The notes under the pieces: model-generated
Database searches by the model: none
The model's input: only the letters and a program-made list of their open reading frames with translations
What the model was told of the DNA's origin: nothing
Part shown: piece after piece, positions 1 through 8,385 of the stretch
How the letters are laid out: each line of letters opens with the position of its first letter
Position numbering within the stretch: position 1 is the first letter of the stretch
Program-made: the position numbers and the translations under genes
NCBI GenBank assembly: GCA_910584935.1
Contig: CAJUDU010000001.1
Location: 81,988-145,987 of the forward strand
Length of the DNA: 64,000 nucleotides
Reading direction: 5' to 3'
Source of the DNA: an uncultured Butyricicoccus sp.
GTDB lineage: Bacteria > Bacillota > Clostridia > Oscillospirales > Butyricicoccaceae

Positions 1-516
1 GAAAATTTGCAGCGGGAGGACCTCAACCCAATTGAAGAAGCCAAAGGCTATCATGAACTGATTGAACGGTTTGGTATGACCCAGGATAAAGTAGCCGAAC
101 GGGTGGGCAAATCCCGTCCTGCTATTTCCAATGCCTTACGGCTTTTGGCATTGCCGGAAGCCGCACAGGATATGGTCGCTTGCGGCAGTTTGTCGCCAGG
201 CCATGCGCGGGCGGTTTTAGCCATACAGGATGAAACCTGCCGGTTGGAAGCGATTGAAAAAATCGCTGGTATGTCAGTCCGGCAGGCAGAACGGTTTGCG
301 CGTGAAGTCAATCAAATCAAAGCAAACCCACAGCAAATGATGCAAACACCATTTACTGTTGATTATGCGGCGGAACTCGCCAAAACCTTAGAAACCCATT
401 TGGGGCGTAAAGTACGCATTGAACAAGGAAAAAAGGCAGGCATTCTTACTTTGGAGTTTTATGGCGAAGATGATTTAGAACGCCTTGCCGAATCCCTTAA
501 ACGTTTGGAGGTATGA
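1..516 (+). CDS. parB: ParB/Spo0J chromosome partitioning protein (5' truncated by window edge)
   Basis: The frame is open from base 1 and ends at TGA 514-516, so the N-terminal part (the parS-loading CTPase domain) lies outside the window. What remains starts in the segment ENLQREDLNPIEEAKGY, the hallmark that leads into the ParB helix-turn-helix, followed by MTQDKVAERVGKSRPAISN (the recognition HTH) and a C-terminal dimerisation region. The family loads on parS sites near the origin and with ParA and SMC organises and separates sister origins. Five parS-like sites occur in this window (2467, 3465, 6975, 17245, 44123), which supports the call. It appears to head an operon with the next two genes, the classical parB-to-serS arrangement of Firmicutes. 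Confidence 0.95.
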   Translation, partial: ENLQREDLNPIEEAKGYHELIERFGMTQDKVAERVGKSRPAISNALRLLALPEAAQDMVACGSLSPGHARAVLAIQDETCRLEAIEKIAGMSVRQAERFAREVNQIKANPQQMMQTPFTVDYAAELAKTLETHLGRKVRIEQGKKAGILTLEFYGEDDLERLAESLKRLEV

Positions 517-563
517 ACCCAAAAAAACAATCATTACAGCATTCCTTATTAGGAGGATGAGAA

Positions 564-1097
564 ATGGAAGAAAAAAAACAAGACTGTGAACAGGAAAATA
601 AACGGGTAAGCAAACGTTATTTAGCGTTTTATATCATTGCGTTATTTAGCGTTGCCCTTGTCATTATTCTGCTGAGTTATCTGACCCAGCTTCGTGCGGA
701 TAGGGAACTTGCCAATATGAACAATGCGTTAGCGCAAAAAGATACCACCGTACAGGGCACCCAGGAAAAAATGCTTGCCTTGCAGGATGCTTTGCAGCAG
801 CAGACCATCCAGCTTGAAGCAATGCAGCAGCAGCTTGAGGAAATCCGTGCCGCACTTGGCACAGAAGGTGAAATCCTGCCGGCAATACAGCAGCGCATGG
901 ATGAATATGATGCGTACCAAAAACTGTTGGAACTTGGCATTGCGGCAGCCAAAGAAGAAAAAGAAACAGCAAAAGCTTGTGTTGCTTATCTGGAAACCAC
1001 CTATGGGGCAGGACGTTTAGATGGCACAGCAGCAAACGCGGTTTTCACGGGAAACTTTGCGGAACAATATTTGAAACTGAAAGCCCAAGCGGGTTAA
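564..1097 (+). CDS. Membrane-anchored coiled-coil protein, function unknown
   Basis: Encodes 177 residues with a strong start (TAGGAGGATGAGAA then ATG). A charged cytoplasmic N-terminus (about 1-19) is followed by one hydrophobic segment (YLAFYIIALFSVALVIILL, about 20-39) and then a long glutamine-rich alpha-helical stretch (about 45-105) that looks like a coiled coil, with an alpha-helical C-terminus. I do not recognise a family. It sits 47 bp behind parB and 35 bp before serS with no terminator, so it is probably co-transcribed. Small membrane proteins with an extracytoplasmic coiled coil at this spot could have an envelope or division role, but that is inference. Confidence 0.8.
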   Translation: MEEKKQDCEQENKRVSKRYLAFYIIALFSVALVIILLSYLTQLRADRELANMNNALAQKDTTVQGTQEKMLALQDALQQQTIQLEAMQQQLEEIRAALGTEGEILPAIQQRMDEYDAYQKLLELGIAAAKEEKETAKACVAYLETTYGAGRLDGTAANAVFTGNFAEQYLKLKAQAG

Positions 1098-1132
1098 ATC
1101 AAAAAAAATAATCATTTGGAGTTGAAAAAATT

Positions 1133-2410
1133 ATGTTAGACATCAAATTCATTCGGGAAAACACCGCCAAAGCCAAAGAGCGTTTAGCATTGCGCGGCAC
1201 AAATTATGATGCTGCCATTGATGAAGCCATTGCGCTGGATGATAAGCGTAAAGAAATCATCGGGGAAGTGGAAACCTTAAAGGCCAAAAAAAATAAAGTA
1301 TCCAAAGCCATCCCACAGATGAAAAAAGCAGGGGAGGATACCGCACCCATTATGGAAGAGATGAAAGAAATCTCGACGCGTATCCGTGATTTGGATGCTG
1401 CCCTTGCCGATACCGAAGCCAAATTAAAGGATGCCTTATTAGGCATTCCGAATGTTCCAGCTGATAAGGTGCCTGCCGGCACGGATGATAGCCAGAATCC
1501 GGAACTGCGGCGTTGGGGCACACCGCGTGAATTTGATTTTGAACCCAAAGCCCATTGGGATATTGGCGCAGAAAAAGGCATTCTGCTGCCCGAAGTGGCA
1601 GGTAAAGTCACCGGTTCCCGGTTCCATTTTTACCGCGGCTATGGCGCACGGCTGGAACGTGCAGTCATTAACTTTTTCCTGAACACCCATACCGATGCCG
1701 AGGGCGGTTATACTGAAATCCTGCCGCCATTTATCGCAAATGGCGCATCTATGACCGGTACCGGTCAGCTTCCGAAATTCTCTGAGCAGATGTACCAGCT
1801 TGGCAAAGAAGACAGCGATTTATATTTAATCCCAACGGCGGAAGTGCCAGTCACCAATATGTATCGAGATGATATTATCCCTGCTGACCAGCTTCCAATT
1901 CGTTATGCAGCTTATTCCGCTTGTTTCCGCCGGGAAGCGGGTGCGGCAGGGCGCGATGGGCGCGGACTAATCCGGCAACATCAGTTTAACAAAGTAGAAC
2001 TGGTCAATTTCACTGCACCAGAAGATTCTTGGGAGCAGCTTGAAAACTTAACCCATGAAGCAGAACGGGTGCTCCAAGGTTTAGGACTGCCATACCGTGT
2101 GGTATGCCTGTGTACAGGGGATATCGGATTTTCATCTGCTTGTACCTATGATATCGAGGTTTGGATGCCGTCATATGGCCGGTATGTTGAGATTTCTTCC
2201 TGTTCTAACTTCCTGGATTATCAAGCACGCCGTGCAAATATCCGCTGCCGCAATGCGGACGGCAAACCGGTCTTTGCTCACACATTAAATGGTTCCGGTG
2301 TTGCGGTTGGACGCACCGTGGCAGCCATTTTAGAAAACTTCCAAAACGCAGATGGTTCTGTGACCATCCCGGAAGCATTGCGTCCGTTTATGGGCTGCGA
2401 TAAAATTTAA
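1133..2410 (+). CDS. serS: Seryl-tRNA synthetase
   Basis: Class II aminoacyl-tRNA synthetase, 425 residues, the normal length. It charges tRNA-Ser (and tRNA-Sec) with serine in the cytoplasm. The N-terminal [22 protein letters not shown] leads into the two-helix tRNA-binding arm (about 30-105). The class II motifs are visible: motif 2 in [25 protein letters not shown] is intact (FRxEAG) and motif 3 is [16 protein letters not shown] near the C-terminus. No T-box leader fits in the short gap upstream. A strong terminator follows. Confidence 0.98.
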   Translation: MLDIKFIRENTAKAKERLALRGTNYDAAIDEAIALDDKRKEIIGEVETLKAKKNKVSKAIPQMKKAGEDTAPIMEEMKEISTRIRDLDAALADTEAKLKDALLGIPNVPADKVPAGTDDSQNPELRRWGTPREFDFEPKAHWDIGAEKGILLPEVAGKVTGSRFHFYRGYGARLERAVINFFLNTHTDAEGGYTEILPPFIANGASMTGTGQLPKFSEQMYQLGKEDSDLYLIPTAEVPVTNMYRDDIIPADQLPIRYAAYSACFRREAGAAGRDGRGLIRQHQFNKVELVNFTAPEDSWEQLENLTHEAERVLQGLGLPYRVVCLCTGDIGFSSACTYDIEVWMPSYGRYVEISSCSNFLDYQARRANIRCRNADGKPVFAHTLNGSGVAVGRTVAAILENFQNADGSVTIPEALRPFMGCDKI

Positions 2411-2420
2411 CCATAACACA

Positions 2421-2452
2421 AAAGGGGAAGCACAAAAGAGCTTCCCCTTTTT
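2421..2452 (+). terminator. Rho-independent terminator after serS
   Basis: AAGGGGAAGC and GCTTCCCCTT form a stem around a small A-rich loop, followed by a T run. It closes the parB-serS operon. Confidence 0.9.
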
Positions 2453-2466
2453 GCTTGCCGGATAGG

Positions 2467-2482
2467 GGTTTCACGTGAAACA
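2467..2482. promoter_or_regulatory. parS-like ParB-binding site 1
   Basis: GGTTTCACGTGAAACA matches the Bacillus-type parS palindrome TGTTTCACGTGAAACA at 15 of 16 positions. It lies in the gap between serS and the DUF4261 gene, 2 kb from parB. Confidence 0.9.
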
Positions 2483-2498
2483 GAGGAATTTGTTCCAC

Positions 2499-2528
2499 TT
2501 GAATAACTGATAAAGCATATCGTATAAT
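2499..2528 (+). promoter_or_regulatory. Sigma-A-type promoter for the DUF4261 gene
   Basis: TTGAAT, an 18 bp spacer, and a perfect TATAAT at 2523-2528, about 35 bp before the start codon. Confidence 0.6.
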
Positions 2529-2562
2529 GAAAGTAATGTAAGCAAAAGAGGAGAAAAATGAT

Positions 2563-3348
2563 ATGGACAAGTTACCTGCGTATGAAGGGTATTTATTATT
2601 CGGCGGACAGCCTGAACCGACAGCGGCAAAAAACGTTTGCGGCTGGCTGGCAGAAAAATGCGGCGGTGCGGAACAGAAAGAAGATGGGTGGTACCATTTA
2701 ACCGCTTATGATGCGGATGTGATTTGGGATGCGCCGGAAGCATTTGCACAGCAGCGCATATCTGATTTTAACCGGGGGCAGTTTTGGAACATTAAAAATG
2801 CCAATGGGCTGCTGGCAGGGTGCAGTCACATGGTGCGCCTGCAAGCGGTCAGCAAACAAGGGATAGATTACAAACAGCATGGCAAAATGCTGGTGCAGCT
2901 TATCGAAGCGGCTTTGCAGGTTTATCCAAGCTGTATAGCAGTTTATACCCCGGCATCCGGACGGCTGGTGACAGCTGAACAAGTGCAGGGCAATCCAGCG
3001 CGTGGCGGCGACCGGTTCTTATATTTATGTGTGAACACGCGGTTTTTCAGCATCAGCGGCACAAACAGTGATATGATGATGGATACAGTTGGGCTGCATT
3101 TATTAGGCTTGCCTGATGTGCAATATCATTTCCACAGCATTGACCCTAATAAGCTGATGAAGCACGCATACAGCGTCGCGTCGCTGCTTTATACCATGGG
3201 TGCAATGATGCGGGATGAGGAAACCATTGACGGCATGGATGAAGGTGGCATCACACGGGAAATCCGCTGGAAGTTCCAATATGAACACGCATTGATTGAA
3301 CCGCCACGCATTGTTATGGCAATCCAGCCAGGCGAATACGCGATATAA
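2563..3348 (+). CDS. DUF4261-like protein, function unknown
   Basis: A soluble 261-residue protein without a signal peptide or membrane segment. The start follows AGGAG with 9 bp spacing. The length and the C-terminal third (TVGLHLLGLPDVQYHFHSID, then a stretch reading YSVASLLYTMG) resemble DUF4261-domain proteins. These are found in many bacteria, sometimes near toxin or immunity genes, but have no proven role. It is monocistronic, with its own promoter and a parS site just upstream. The family match is from memory of the pattern and could be wrong. Confidence 0.7.
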   Translation: MDKLPAYEGYLLFGGQPEPTAAKNVCGWLAEKCGGAEQKEDGWYHLTAYDADVIWDAPEAFAQQRISDFNRGQFWNIKNANGLLAGCSHMVRLQAVSKQGIDYKQHGKMLVQLIEAALQVYPSCIAVYTPASGRLVTAEQVQGNPARGGDRFLYLCVNTRFFSISGTNSDMMMDTVGLHLLGLPDVQYHFHSIDPNKLMKHAYSVASLLYTMGAMMRDEETIDGMDEGGITREIRWKFQYEHALIEPPRIVMAIQPGEYAI

Positions 3349-3420
3349 AGGTAATATCTTAGAAAGGGCTGGTACAGTCCACATGAGTATGGATTTTGCA
3401 TTTTGGAAATATAAACATAC

Positions 3421-3452
3421 CCCATCAGCAGGTTTATGCGCAGCCTGATGGG
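3421..3452. terminator. Hairpin between convergent genes, possible weak terminator
   Basis: CCCATCAG and CTGATGGG form an 8 bp stem with a 16 nt loop, between the DUF4261 gene (plus) and the peptidoglycan-binding gene (minus). Neither side has a proper T tract, so terminator function is uncertain. Confidence 0.35.
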
Positions 3453-3464
3453 CAAGAGGGGGGA

Positions 3465-3480
3465 TGTTTCACGTGGAACG
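3465..3480. promoter_or_regulatory. parS-like ParB-binding site 2
   Basis: TGTTTCACGTGGAACG matches 14 of 16 positions of parS. One mismatch is at a position that is variable in other species' parS sites. It is intergenic. Confidence 0.75.
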
Positions 3481-3495
3481 GCAGAGGGTGAATAT

Positions 3496-4023
3496 TTATT
3501 GGCCAACAAAATCATCGGTTTGCAGCCCATCATTGGAATAAAGATGGGCAAAGGCATTCCAAGTGGAGGCATCCAGCCTGCCGTTTGCGGGCAGTCCTGC
3601 GGAGCGCTGCAAAGCAGCGACCGCATTTTCTGTTGCGGCGTCATAAATGCCAGTATAGACAAGCGGCAGGCAAGCGGGGAATTGGGCAAGCAGCCCATTA
3701 AACATACCCTGCAAAATATATAAGAAGCGCCCATGGTCGCCAGGCAGGACAACCTGCGCCGCATTGGGGAAAATCCGCACAGCAAGCGGCTGGGCAGTGC
3801 GGCTGCGGATGGCGTTGGCTTGCTGTACAATCATATCCCAAGTTCCAATATCGGTCTGCCCGGTAACGGGTAGGTTATTTTGCTGCTGAAAATGCTTCAC
3901 AGCTTCGGTTGTTGGGGCATCATAAGTGCCGCTGATTTTCGGGCCGGTGGCAGACCCTTGAATGACACGCAAATCTTGTTGTAAACCGCAGATATGCTGG
4001 CGGCGTTGTTCATCAGTATACAA
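3496..4023 (-). CDS. Small peptidoglycan-binding protein (two PG_binding_1 repeats)
   Basis: 175 residues with two repeats of the PG_binding_1 (SleB/SleC/amidase-type) fold: about 10-70 (ISGTYDAPTTEAVKHFQQQN) and about 95-160 (YTGIYDAATENAVAALQRSA). Both carry the G-x-Y/F-D-x-x-T-x-x-A-V-x-x-F/L-Q signature. No signal peptide or catalytic domain is seen. The start is a TTG behind AAGGGGAATGAT; the upstream gene ends a few bases before it, so the two are likely translated from one mRNA. It is the last gene of a three-gene operon with a SleC-like protein, so a role in the spore cortex or envelope is likely by association. Confidence 0.8.
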   Translation of the reverse strand: MYTDEQRRQHICGLQQDLRVIQGSATGPKISGTYDAPTTEAVKHFQQQNNLPVTGQTDIGTWDMIVQQANAIRSRTAQPLAVRIFPNAAQVVLPGDHGRFLYILQGMFNGLLAQFPACLPLVYTGIYDAATENAVAALQRSAGLPANGRLDASTWNAFAHLYSNDGLQTDDFVGQ

Positions 4024-4029
4024 AGAATA

Positions 4030-5433
4030 TCATTCCCCTTCGTTTTGGAGTACATAGCCGGGATATTGTTGTGGTTCAGTCTGGCTGCCACTCACAGCGG
4101 TTTCATAGGCAGAAGCTAAGGTATCCCAAGTGACAGGGCCAATCGTCCCAGTCAAAGGGATATTCCATAGGCGCTGTGCGGCAAGAACAGCTTCACGGGT
4201 ACGCTCACCGAAATAACCGGTAATCGGAATTTTCGGGATTTCCGGATAAACATCTGCAAGTGCGGAAAGGAAAGTTTGTGCCTGTTCTACATCATTCCCT
4301 GACATCCCTTCCACCATCAGCCGCCCTGGGAACACAGGGACGCCGCTTGGTGAAAGCAAATTGGGGTTTGCCTGCACAATCGAAAGATAAGCCGAGTAAA
4401 TCGCGTCCCAAGTTTGTTCCCCGACAATGCCATCAGGGTTCAGCCCAAAGAGTTTTTGCGCGGCAATGACCGCGTTTTCGGTTTGTTCACCGAAAATGCC
4501 GTCATCCCGGATAATTGGAATATCTTCATAATAAGCGCCAAGTACGCTGAGGTAATACTGTACAAGCCTTACTTCATTGCCGGTATCGCCGCGGCGCAGT
4601 GCGCCGGGATAAATCGGGCTGACGTCCTGCAAAGATAACCCTTCGCTGTTGAGTTCAGCAAGGCGTTTGATTGCCGTATAAAGATAAGCGATGCGGTACC
4701 AAGTTGCCTGGCCAGTAATACCGTCTTCGGTCAGCCCAAAGGTGCGCTGAAATGTTTTGACAGCATCTTCAGTTGATTTTGAGTAAATGCCATCCACCGG
4801 ATAGATTTTGGGGATAAGCGGATAATTGCGGGAAATCCGATTAAGGCGTAACTGGATGGTGCGGACATCATCACCAGTATCGCCAAGGCGCAGCGGCGTG
4901 CCGGGATAAGTGCCGATATTAGGGGCAACCGGGGTATCCGTTACAATATTGAGGTCAGGGCCATAGAAATAGGTCAGGATTTCATAAGGGGTCATCCCTT
5001 GTTCCGCCAGCGGAACAGTACCCCATTGACTCAGCCCTTCACAGGTGACAGTGGTGCCATTGCAGTATTGAGCAAAGAAGGGTTCCACAGAACCCGGACG
5101 GGTTAAATAACTGGTAAAGAGCTCATCCGCAATTTCCGAAATATTATCAAAAATATCTCGGTCATGGACATAGGATTGATCAAACGCTGTAGAATTGGTG
5201 ATATCAAAATCATACCCTTGAGAACGGTACCATTCGGTATAGATCCGGTTGAGGGCAAAAGAAATTTGGGCATACATATTAGCGCGGATTGCGTTTTCCG
5301 GCCAAGTCGGATAAATTTCAGAGGAAGCCACATTTTTGATATAGTCAGGGAAAGGCACAGTGACATTGCGGGCAGGTGAATCCGGCCGTCCCAAATGCAC
5401 CGTAATGGTTTCCGGGATAAATGGCAGAGGCAA
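4030..5433 (-). CDS. SleC-like protein: SpoIID/LytB-like domain plus three peptidoglycan-binding repeats
   Basis: 467 residues. The first 170 residues resemble the central domain of clostridial spore cortex-lytic enzyme SleC, related to SpoIID/LytB: IPETITVHLG, then FPDYIKNVASSEIYPTWPEN, IYTEWYRSQGYDFDITNS, and YCNGTTVTCEGLSQWGT, ending in YEILTYFYG. Then follow three PG_binding_1 repeats (about 185-255, 275-350, 370-445). SleC hydrolyses cortex peptidoglycan during germination. Start TTG behind AAAGGAGTGAT. Unlike classical SleC, no signal sequence or pre-domain is attached; that part looks to be encoded by the preceding separate gene. Catalytic activity is not proven from sequence. Confidence 0.8.
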   Translation of the reverse strand: MPLPFIPETITVHLGRPDSPARNVTVPFPDYIKNVASSEIYPTWPENAIRANMYAQISFALNRIYTEWYRSQGYDFDITNSTAFDQSYVHDRDIFDNISEIADELFTSYLTRPGSVEPFFAQYCNGTTVTCEGLSQWGTVPLAEQGMTPYEILTYFYGPDLNIVTDTPVAPNIGTYPGTPLRLGDTGDDVRTIQLRLNRISRNYPLIPKIYPVDGIYSKSTEDAVKTFQRTFGLTEDGITGQATWYRIAYLYTAIKRLAELNSEGLSLQDVSPIYPGALRRGDTGNEVRLVQYYLSVLGAYYEDIPIIRDDGIFGEQTENAVIAAQKLFGLNPDGIVGEQTWDAIYSAYLSIVQANPNLLSPSGVPVFPGRLMVEGMSGNDVEQAQTFLSALADVYPEIPKIPITGYFGERTREAVLAAQRLWNIPLTGTIGPVTWDTLASAYETAVSGSQTEPQQYPGYVLQNEGE

Positions 5434-5460
5434 GGAAAAATCACTCCTTTGGCATGGGCT

Positions 5461-5874
5461 TTATGGGTTTAGGCTATGGCTGGGCAGGTCGCGCTGTTGT
5501 GGAACAGCAGGAGAGCTGACATCTTCCTCCAATGGAACAAGATAAACCGGCAGTGTTGCAATAATATCCGCAAAGACAGTTAAATCCGAAGTGGAAACCG
5601 GCTGATAGCCTTCCCGCGCAACCGTAACAGCATAACGGGCATAAGGGCGGCTGCTGCCAGGTTCCAGGGAATTCGCGGCTGGTGGTGCGGCAAGCGGCAG
5701 GGCAGGGGTTTGCCCAGAAGCATTGGTACGAGTTGTATAAACCAGGTTTTGCTGATTATTTTCATCAATCGAATAGACTGTGACCAAAGCATTTTCCAGC
5801 GGAATTGCATTTTGTGCGGTGGATACCGCAACGATTAAATACCCAGTTGGCGGGTTAGAGGGAATTTCAGGCAT
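5461..5874 (-). CDS. Carboxypeptidase-regulatory-like (Ig-fold) protein, resembles the SleC pre-domain
   Basis: 137 residues, first gene of the operon. It reads as one beta-rich domain: GYLIVAVSTAQNAIPLENALVTVYS, a central TNASGQTPALPL, and YAVTVAREGYQPV, ending LPVYLVPLEE. This is the carboxypeptidase-regulatory-like pattern (PLxxAxVTV, T-x-x-x-G, Y-x-x-x-V-x-x-x-G-Y). In SleC of other clostridia a domain of this type precedes the SpoIID-like part in the same polypeptide; here it stands alone 27 bp upstream. There is no signal peptide. It probably binds or chaperones the next product (inference). Confidence 0.7.
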   Translation of the reverse strand: MPEIPSNPPTGYLIVAVSTAQNAIPLENALVTVYSIDENNQQNLVYTTRTNASGQTPALPLAAPPAANSLEPGSSRPYARYAVTVAREGYQPVSTSDLTVFADIIATLPVYLVPLEEDVSSPAVPQQRDLPSHSLNP

Positions 5875-5923
5875 AAAGAATCACTCTTTTCATAAGAAAT
5901 AGACCGTTTTTGTGTCATGCTCG

Positions 5924-5952
5924 TTGCAATCATAAAAAAATATCATTATAAT
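5924..5952 (+). promoter_or_regulatory. Sigma-A promoter of the UPF0303 gene
   Basis: TTGCAA, exactly 17 bp, and a perfect TATAAT at 5947-5952. The hexamer overlaps the first in-frame ATG (5951), which therefore cannot be the translation start. Confidence 0.75.
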
Positions 5953-5995
5953 GAAGGAAGAAAATCATTTTCATGAAATGGGGTTTGGATTGAGT

Positions 5996-6463
5996 ATGGA
6001 ATATCAGCAAATTATTGAAACCTGCAAAGCACAGGAAACCAAGTTTACATTCACATCTTTCACACGGGCGGACAGCTTAAAACTTGGCACAATACTTTGT
6101 GAAACCGCTGCCAGATATGATAGCGGTGTTGCCGTTGCCATTGAAATCAATGGCTTACGGGTTTTCCAGCATATCACCCAAGGGGCAGGACGTCATAATG
6201 TCGATTGGCTGGGGCGGAAAGTCAACACGGTCAATCAGTTCGGCAAATCTTCCTTACGGGTTTGGGCAGAATTTGAACGGGATCATTTAACCATGGCCGA
6301 TGAACGGTTAGAACCCATGCGGTTTGCCATGTGCGGCGGCGGCTTCCCGCTGATGGTAAAAGGCATTGGACAGGTTGGTGTTATCGCGGTTTCCGGCTTG
6401 CCGCATTTAGAAGATCATCAAGTGATTATTGATACGCTTGCGCGTTGGTTTGATGAGGCTTAA
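5996..6463 (+). CDS. UPF0303 / heme-degrading-domain (GlcG/HbpS-like) protein
   Basis: About 155 residues, the usual family length. The pattern is typical: MEYQQIIETCKAQE, then a DxLxLGxxL-type segment (RADSLKLGTILCETAARYD), AVAIEINGLRVFQH, and the C-terminal GGGFPLMVKGIGQVGVIAVSGLPHLEDHQVI. Members share the GlcG/HbpS fold; some bind heme or act on small ligands, and the cellular role is unsettled. I chose ATG 5996 (5978 is the alternative) because the promoter -10 covers the earlier ATG at 5951. Monocistronic, with a strong terminator. Confidence 0.85.
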   Translation: MEYQQIIETCKAQETKFTFTSFTRADSLKLGTILCETAARYDSGVAVAIEINGLRVFQHITQGAGRHNVDWLGRKVNTVNQFGKSSLRVWAEFERDHLTMADERLEPMRFAMCGGGFPLMVKGIGQVGVIAVSGLPHLEDHQVIIDTLARWFDEA

Positions 6464-6473
6464 CGCGGGGGAC

Positions 6474-6504
6474 AGCAGGGGCAAAAATGCCCCTGCTTTT
6501 TTTT
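6474..6504 (+). terminator. Rho-independent terminator after the UPF0303 gene
   Basis: AGCAGGGGCA and TGCCCCTGCT form a perfect 10 bp stem followed by eight T. Confidence 0.9.
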
Positions 6505-6944
6505 CATACAAGCTGAATATGATATTTCTTAAACCAACGGTCAAGCTGGATGAGATAAGCAAATACCTGTGGTCCACGCATGAGCTGCCCATACCAAGGC
6601 TCCGGCATATTGTCTGGTTCCTCCAGCAGCGCATTGATTGCCTCTGCCCGGAATAGTTTTGGGATATAAGAATGTTCGTCCTGCATAATCTGCCGCACAT
6701 AAGAGGAAACCAGTGCGGTATATTCCGGGGAAAAGGTTTTAGGATAAGGGGATTTTTTCCGCCAAACGATTTCCTCAGGCAAATCATGTTCAAATGCTTT
6801 GCGGACAATACCTTTTTCACGGCCATCCCAAGCCTTGAGGTGCCAGGGCATATTATAAGCATATTCCACAATGCGGTGGTCACAGAATGGCACACGGACT
6901 TCTAACCCAGAATACATACTCATGCGGTCTTTTCGGTCGCGCAG
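6504..6944 (-). pseudogene. asnB: asnB 3' fragment: C-terminal part of asparagine synthetase
   Basis: The minus-strand frame reads RDRKDRMSMYSGLEVRVPFC, the conserved core near the C-terminus of the AsnB synthetase domain. It continues HRIVEYAYNMPW, KGIVRKAFEHDLPEEIVWRKKSPYPKT, and ends in a normal AsnB C-terminus. An ATG (6923) falls by chance inside the conserved motif, but no ribosome binding site precedes it. The homology ends at about 6944, where the frame enters unrelated DNA. The missing first two thirds lie at 37251-38640 on the same strand. It is a fragment as it stands, but it could become functional if the intervening 30.3 kb is removed. Confidence 0.9.
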
Positions 6945-6974
6945 CGCTGCAAAAGAAAACAGGGATAGATTGCT

Positions 6975-6990
6975 TGTTTCACGTGAAACG
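6975..6990. promoter_or_regulatory. parS-like ParB-binding site 3
   Basis: TGTTTCACGTGAAACG matches parS at 15 of 16 positions. It lies only 30 bp inside the left junction of the asnB-interrupting segment. Confidence 0.88.
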
Positions 6991-6995
6991 GATAC

Positions 6996-7038
6996 AAAAA
7001 AAACAAACTGCCTGCCCCAGGGTTTAGGGGGCAGGCAG
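6996..7038 (-). terminator. Rho-independent terminator after the MATE gene
   Basis: On the minus strand CTGCCTGCCCC pairs with GGGGCAGGCAG and is followed by a T-rich run (plus-strand A run at 6996-7003). Confidence 0.88.
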
Positions 7039-7056
7039 CAGGGAATCTAAAAAAAG

Positions 7057-8385
7057 TTAATACTGATAAATCGTTTTTTTCCGCACCAAAAACCAAAGGG
7101 AAATCAGCAGCCCAGGCAGTTCGGCGGCAGGCACAGCCAGCCAAATGCCGACTTTACCGAGCAGTGCAGGCAAAAGCAATAGCATGGCAACAAGAAAAAC
7201 CAGCGTGCGCGCAAAAGAGATAATTGCGGAAACCCGACCATCCGAAAACGCGGTAAACAAGGCGGAAGCAAAAATGCTGACGCCCATAAAGAGGAACGAA
7301 AGCGCATAAAGCGGGAAGCCTTCCATGGTAATATTAAACACATTGCTGCCAGGGCTGGTGAATGCCTGCAAACAGGTGCTGATGACCAGCCGCGACAGCG
7401 CATAACTCGCGATGGAACAGAAAACAACAAAGCCCATACAGCTTTTGAAAATGCGTTTTAGTTGCTTGGTATCCTTTGCGCCATATTTATAACTAATCAC
7501 CGGAGCAACACCCAAGGAAAAGCCAAAGAAAACCGCGGTAAACACAAACTGAAAATAAAGGACAATACTAATGGACGCAACGCCATCCTCACCCCAGAAT
7601 TTCAGAAAGAGCATATTAAAGAGAAACGTGGTAATGGCGTTTGCAATGTTTGTCACCATTTCCGAAGAGCCATTGCCGCAGGCATAAAGGAGCATCCGCC
7701 AATCGGCATTTGGTTTGATGAAATAAAGTGGGCTTTTGCGTTTGTGGGCAAAATAGATTAGCCCAGTCAGTGCAGGCACAAGGTATCCAATGCCAGAGGC
7801 AAGGGCAGCGCCTGCAATGCCCCAACGAAATACAGCGATAAAAAGATAATCCAGCAGCATATTGGCAAGCCCGCCGCCAATGGTAGATGCAAGCCCCAGA
7901 CCGGGCTTGCCCGCGGTAACAAATAAAGTTTGGAATGCAGTTTGCAGCATCATAGCGGGTGCGAATGCGAGCTGGATAAAAGCATAGGTTTGGCAGAAGG
8001 GGAATTGTGCGGGGCTTGCGCCAAGCGCGGCAATAATGGGATTCAAAAAGAGGATGCCAACCACCGTAAACAGCAAACCGATAATAAAAGAAACCAGCAC
8101 AAGGAAAGTAAAATTACTTTGTGCCATATCTTCATGTCCTTCACCAAGCCTGCGTGCAATGATTGCACTGCCGCCAGTGGCAAGCATAATGCCAACCGCC
8201 ATTTCAAGGCAGGCGAGGGGATAGGTAATATTGATAGAACCGAGTGCAACCGTGCCGGCATATTGTGCGATAAACATCCCATCGACAATGGTATACATGG
8301 AAAGAAAAGCCATCATAATTATATTAGGTAAGGCGAACCGCAGCAGGGAAGCCGTCCCAAACTGACGTGCCAATGCGTTATTCAT
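7057..8385 (-). CDS. MATE family efflux transporter
   Basis: About 442 residues with some 12 hydrophobic segments in two similar halves, as in the MATE/NorM family of drug:cation antiporters in the cytoplasmic membrane. Typical family segments: LRFALPNIIMMAFLSMYTIVD at the N-terminus, LGSINITYPL in TM2, and ATGGSAIIARRLGEG. Start ATG 8385 is preceded by GGAGG with 9 bp spacing; a longer frame would lack a ribosome binding site. It overlaps the end of the upstream marR gene by 8 bp, so the two are translationally coupled and the MarR protein is the likely regulator. Confidence 0.93.
   Translation of the reverse strand: MNNALARQFGTASLLRFALPNIIMMAFLSMYTIVDGMFIAQYAGTVALGSINITYPLACLEMAVGIMLATGGSAIIARRLGEGHEDMAQSNFTFLVLVSFIIGLLFTVVGILFLNPIIAALGASPAQFPFCQTYAFIQLAFAPAMMLQTAFQTLFVTAGKPGLGLASTIGGGLANMLLDYLFIAVFRWGIAGAALASGIGYLVPALTGLIYFAHKRKSPLYFIKPNADWRMLLYACGNGSSEMVTNIANAITTFLFNMLFLKFWGEDGVASISIVLYFQFVFTAVFFGFSLGVAPVISYKYGAKDTKQLKRIFKSCMGFVVFCSIASYALSRLVISTCLQAFTSPGSNVFNITMEGFPLYALSFLFMGVSIFASALFTAFSDGRVSAIISFARTLVFLVAMLLLLPALLGKVGIWLAVPAAELPGLLISLWFLVRKKTIYQY

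Noticed and set aside
2491..2506. A sixth parS-like sequence, TGTTCCACTTGAATAA
   Set aside because: Only 13 of 16 positions match, the central CACGTG is broken, and it overlaps the -35 region of a gene.
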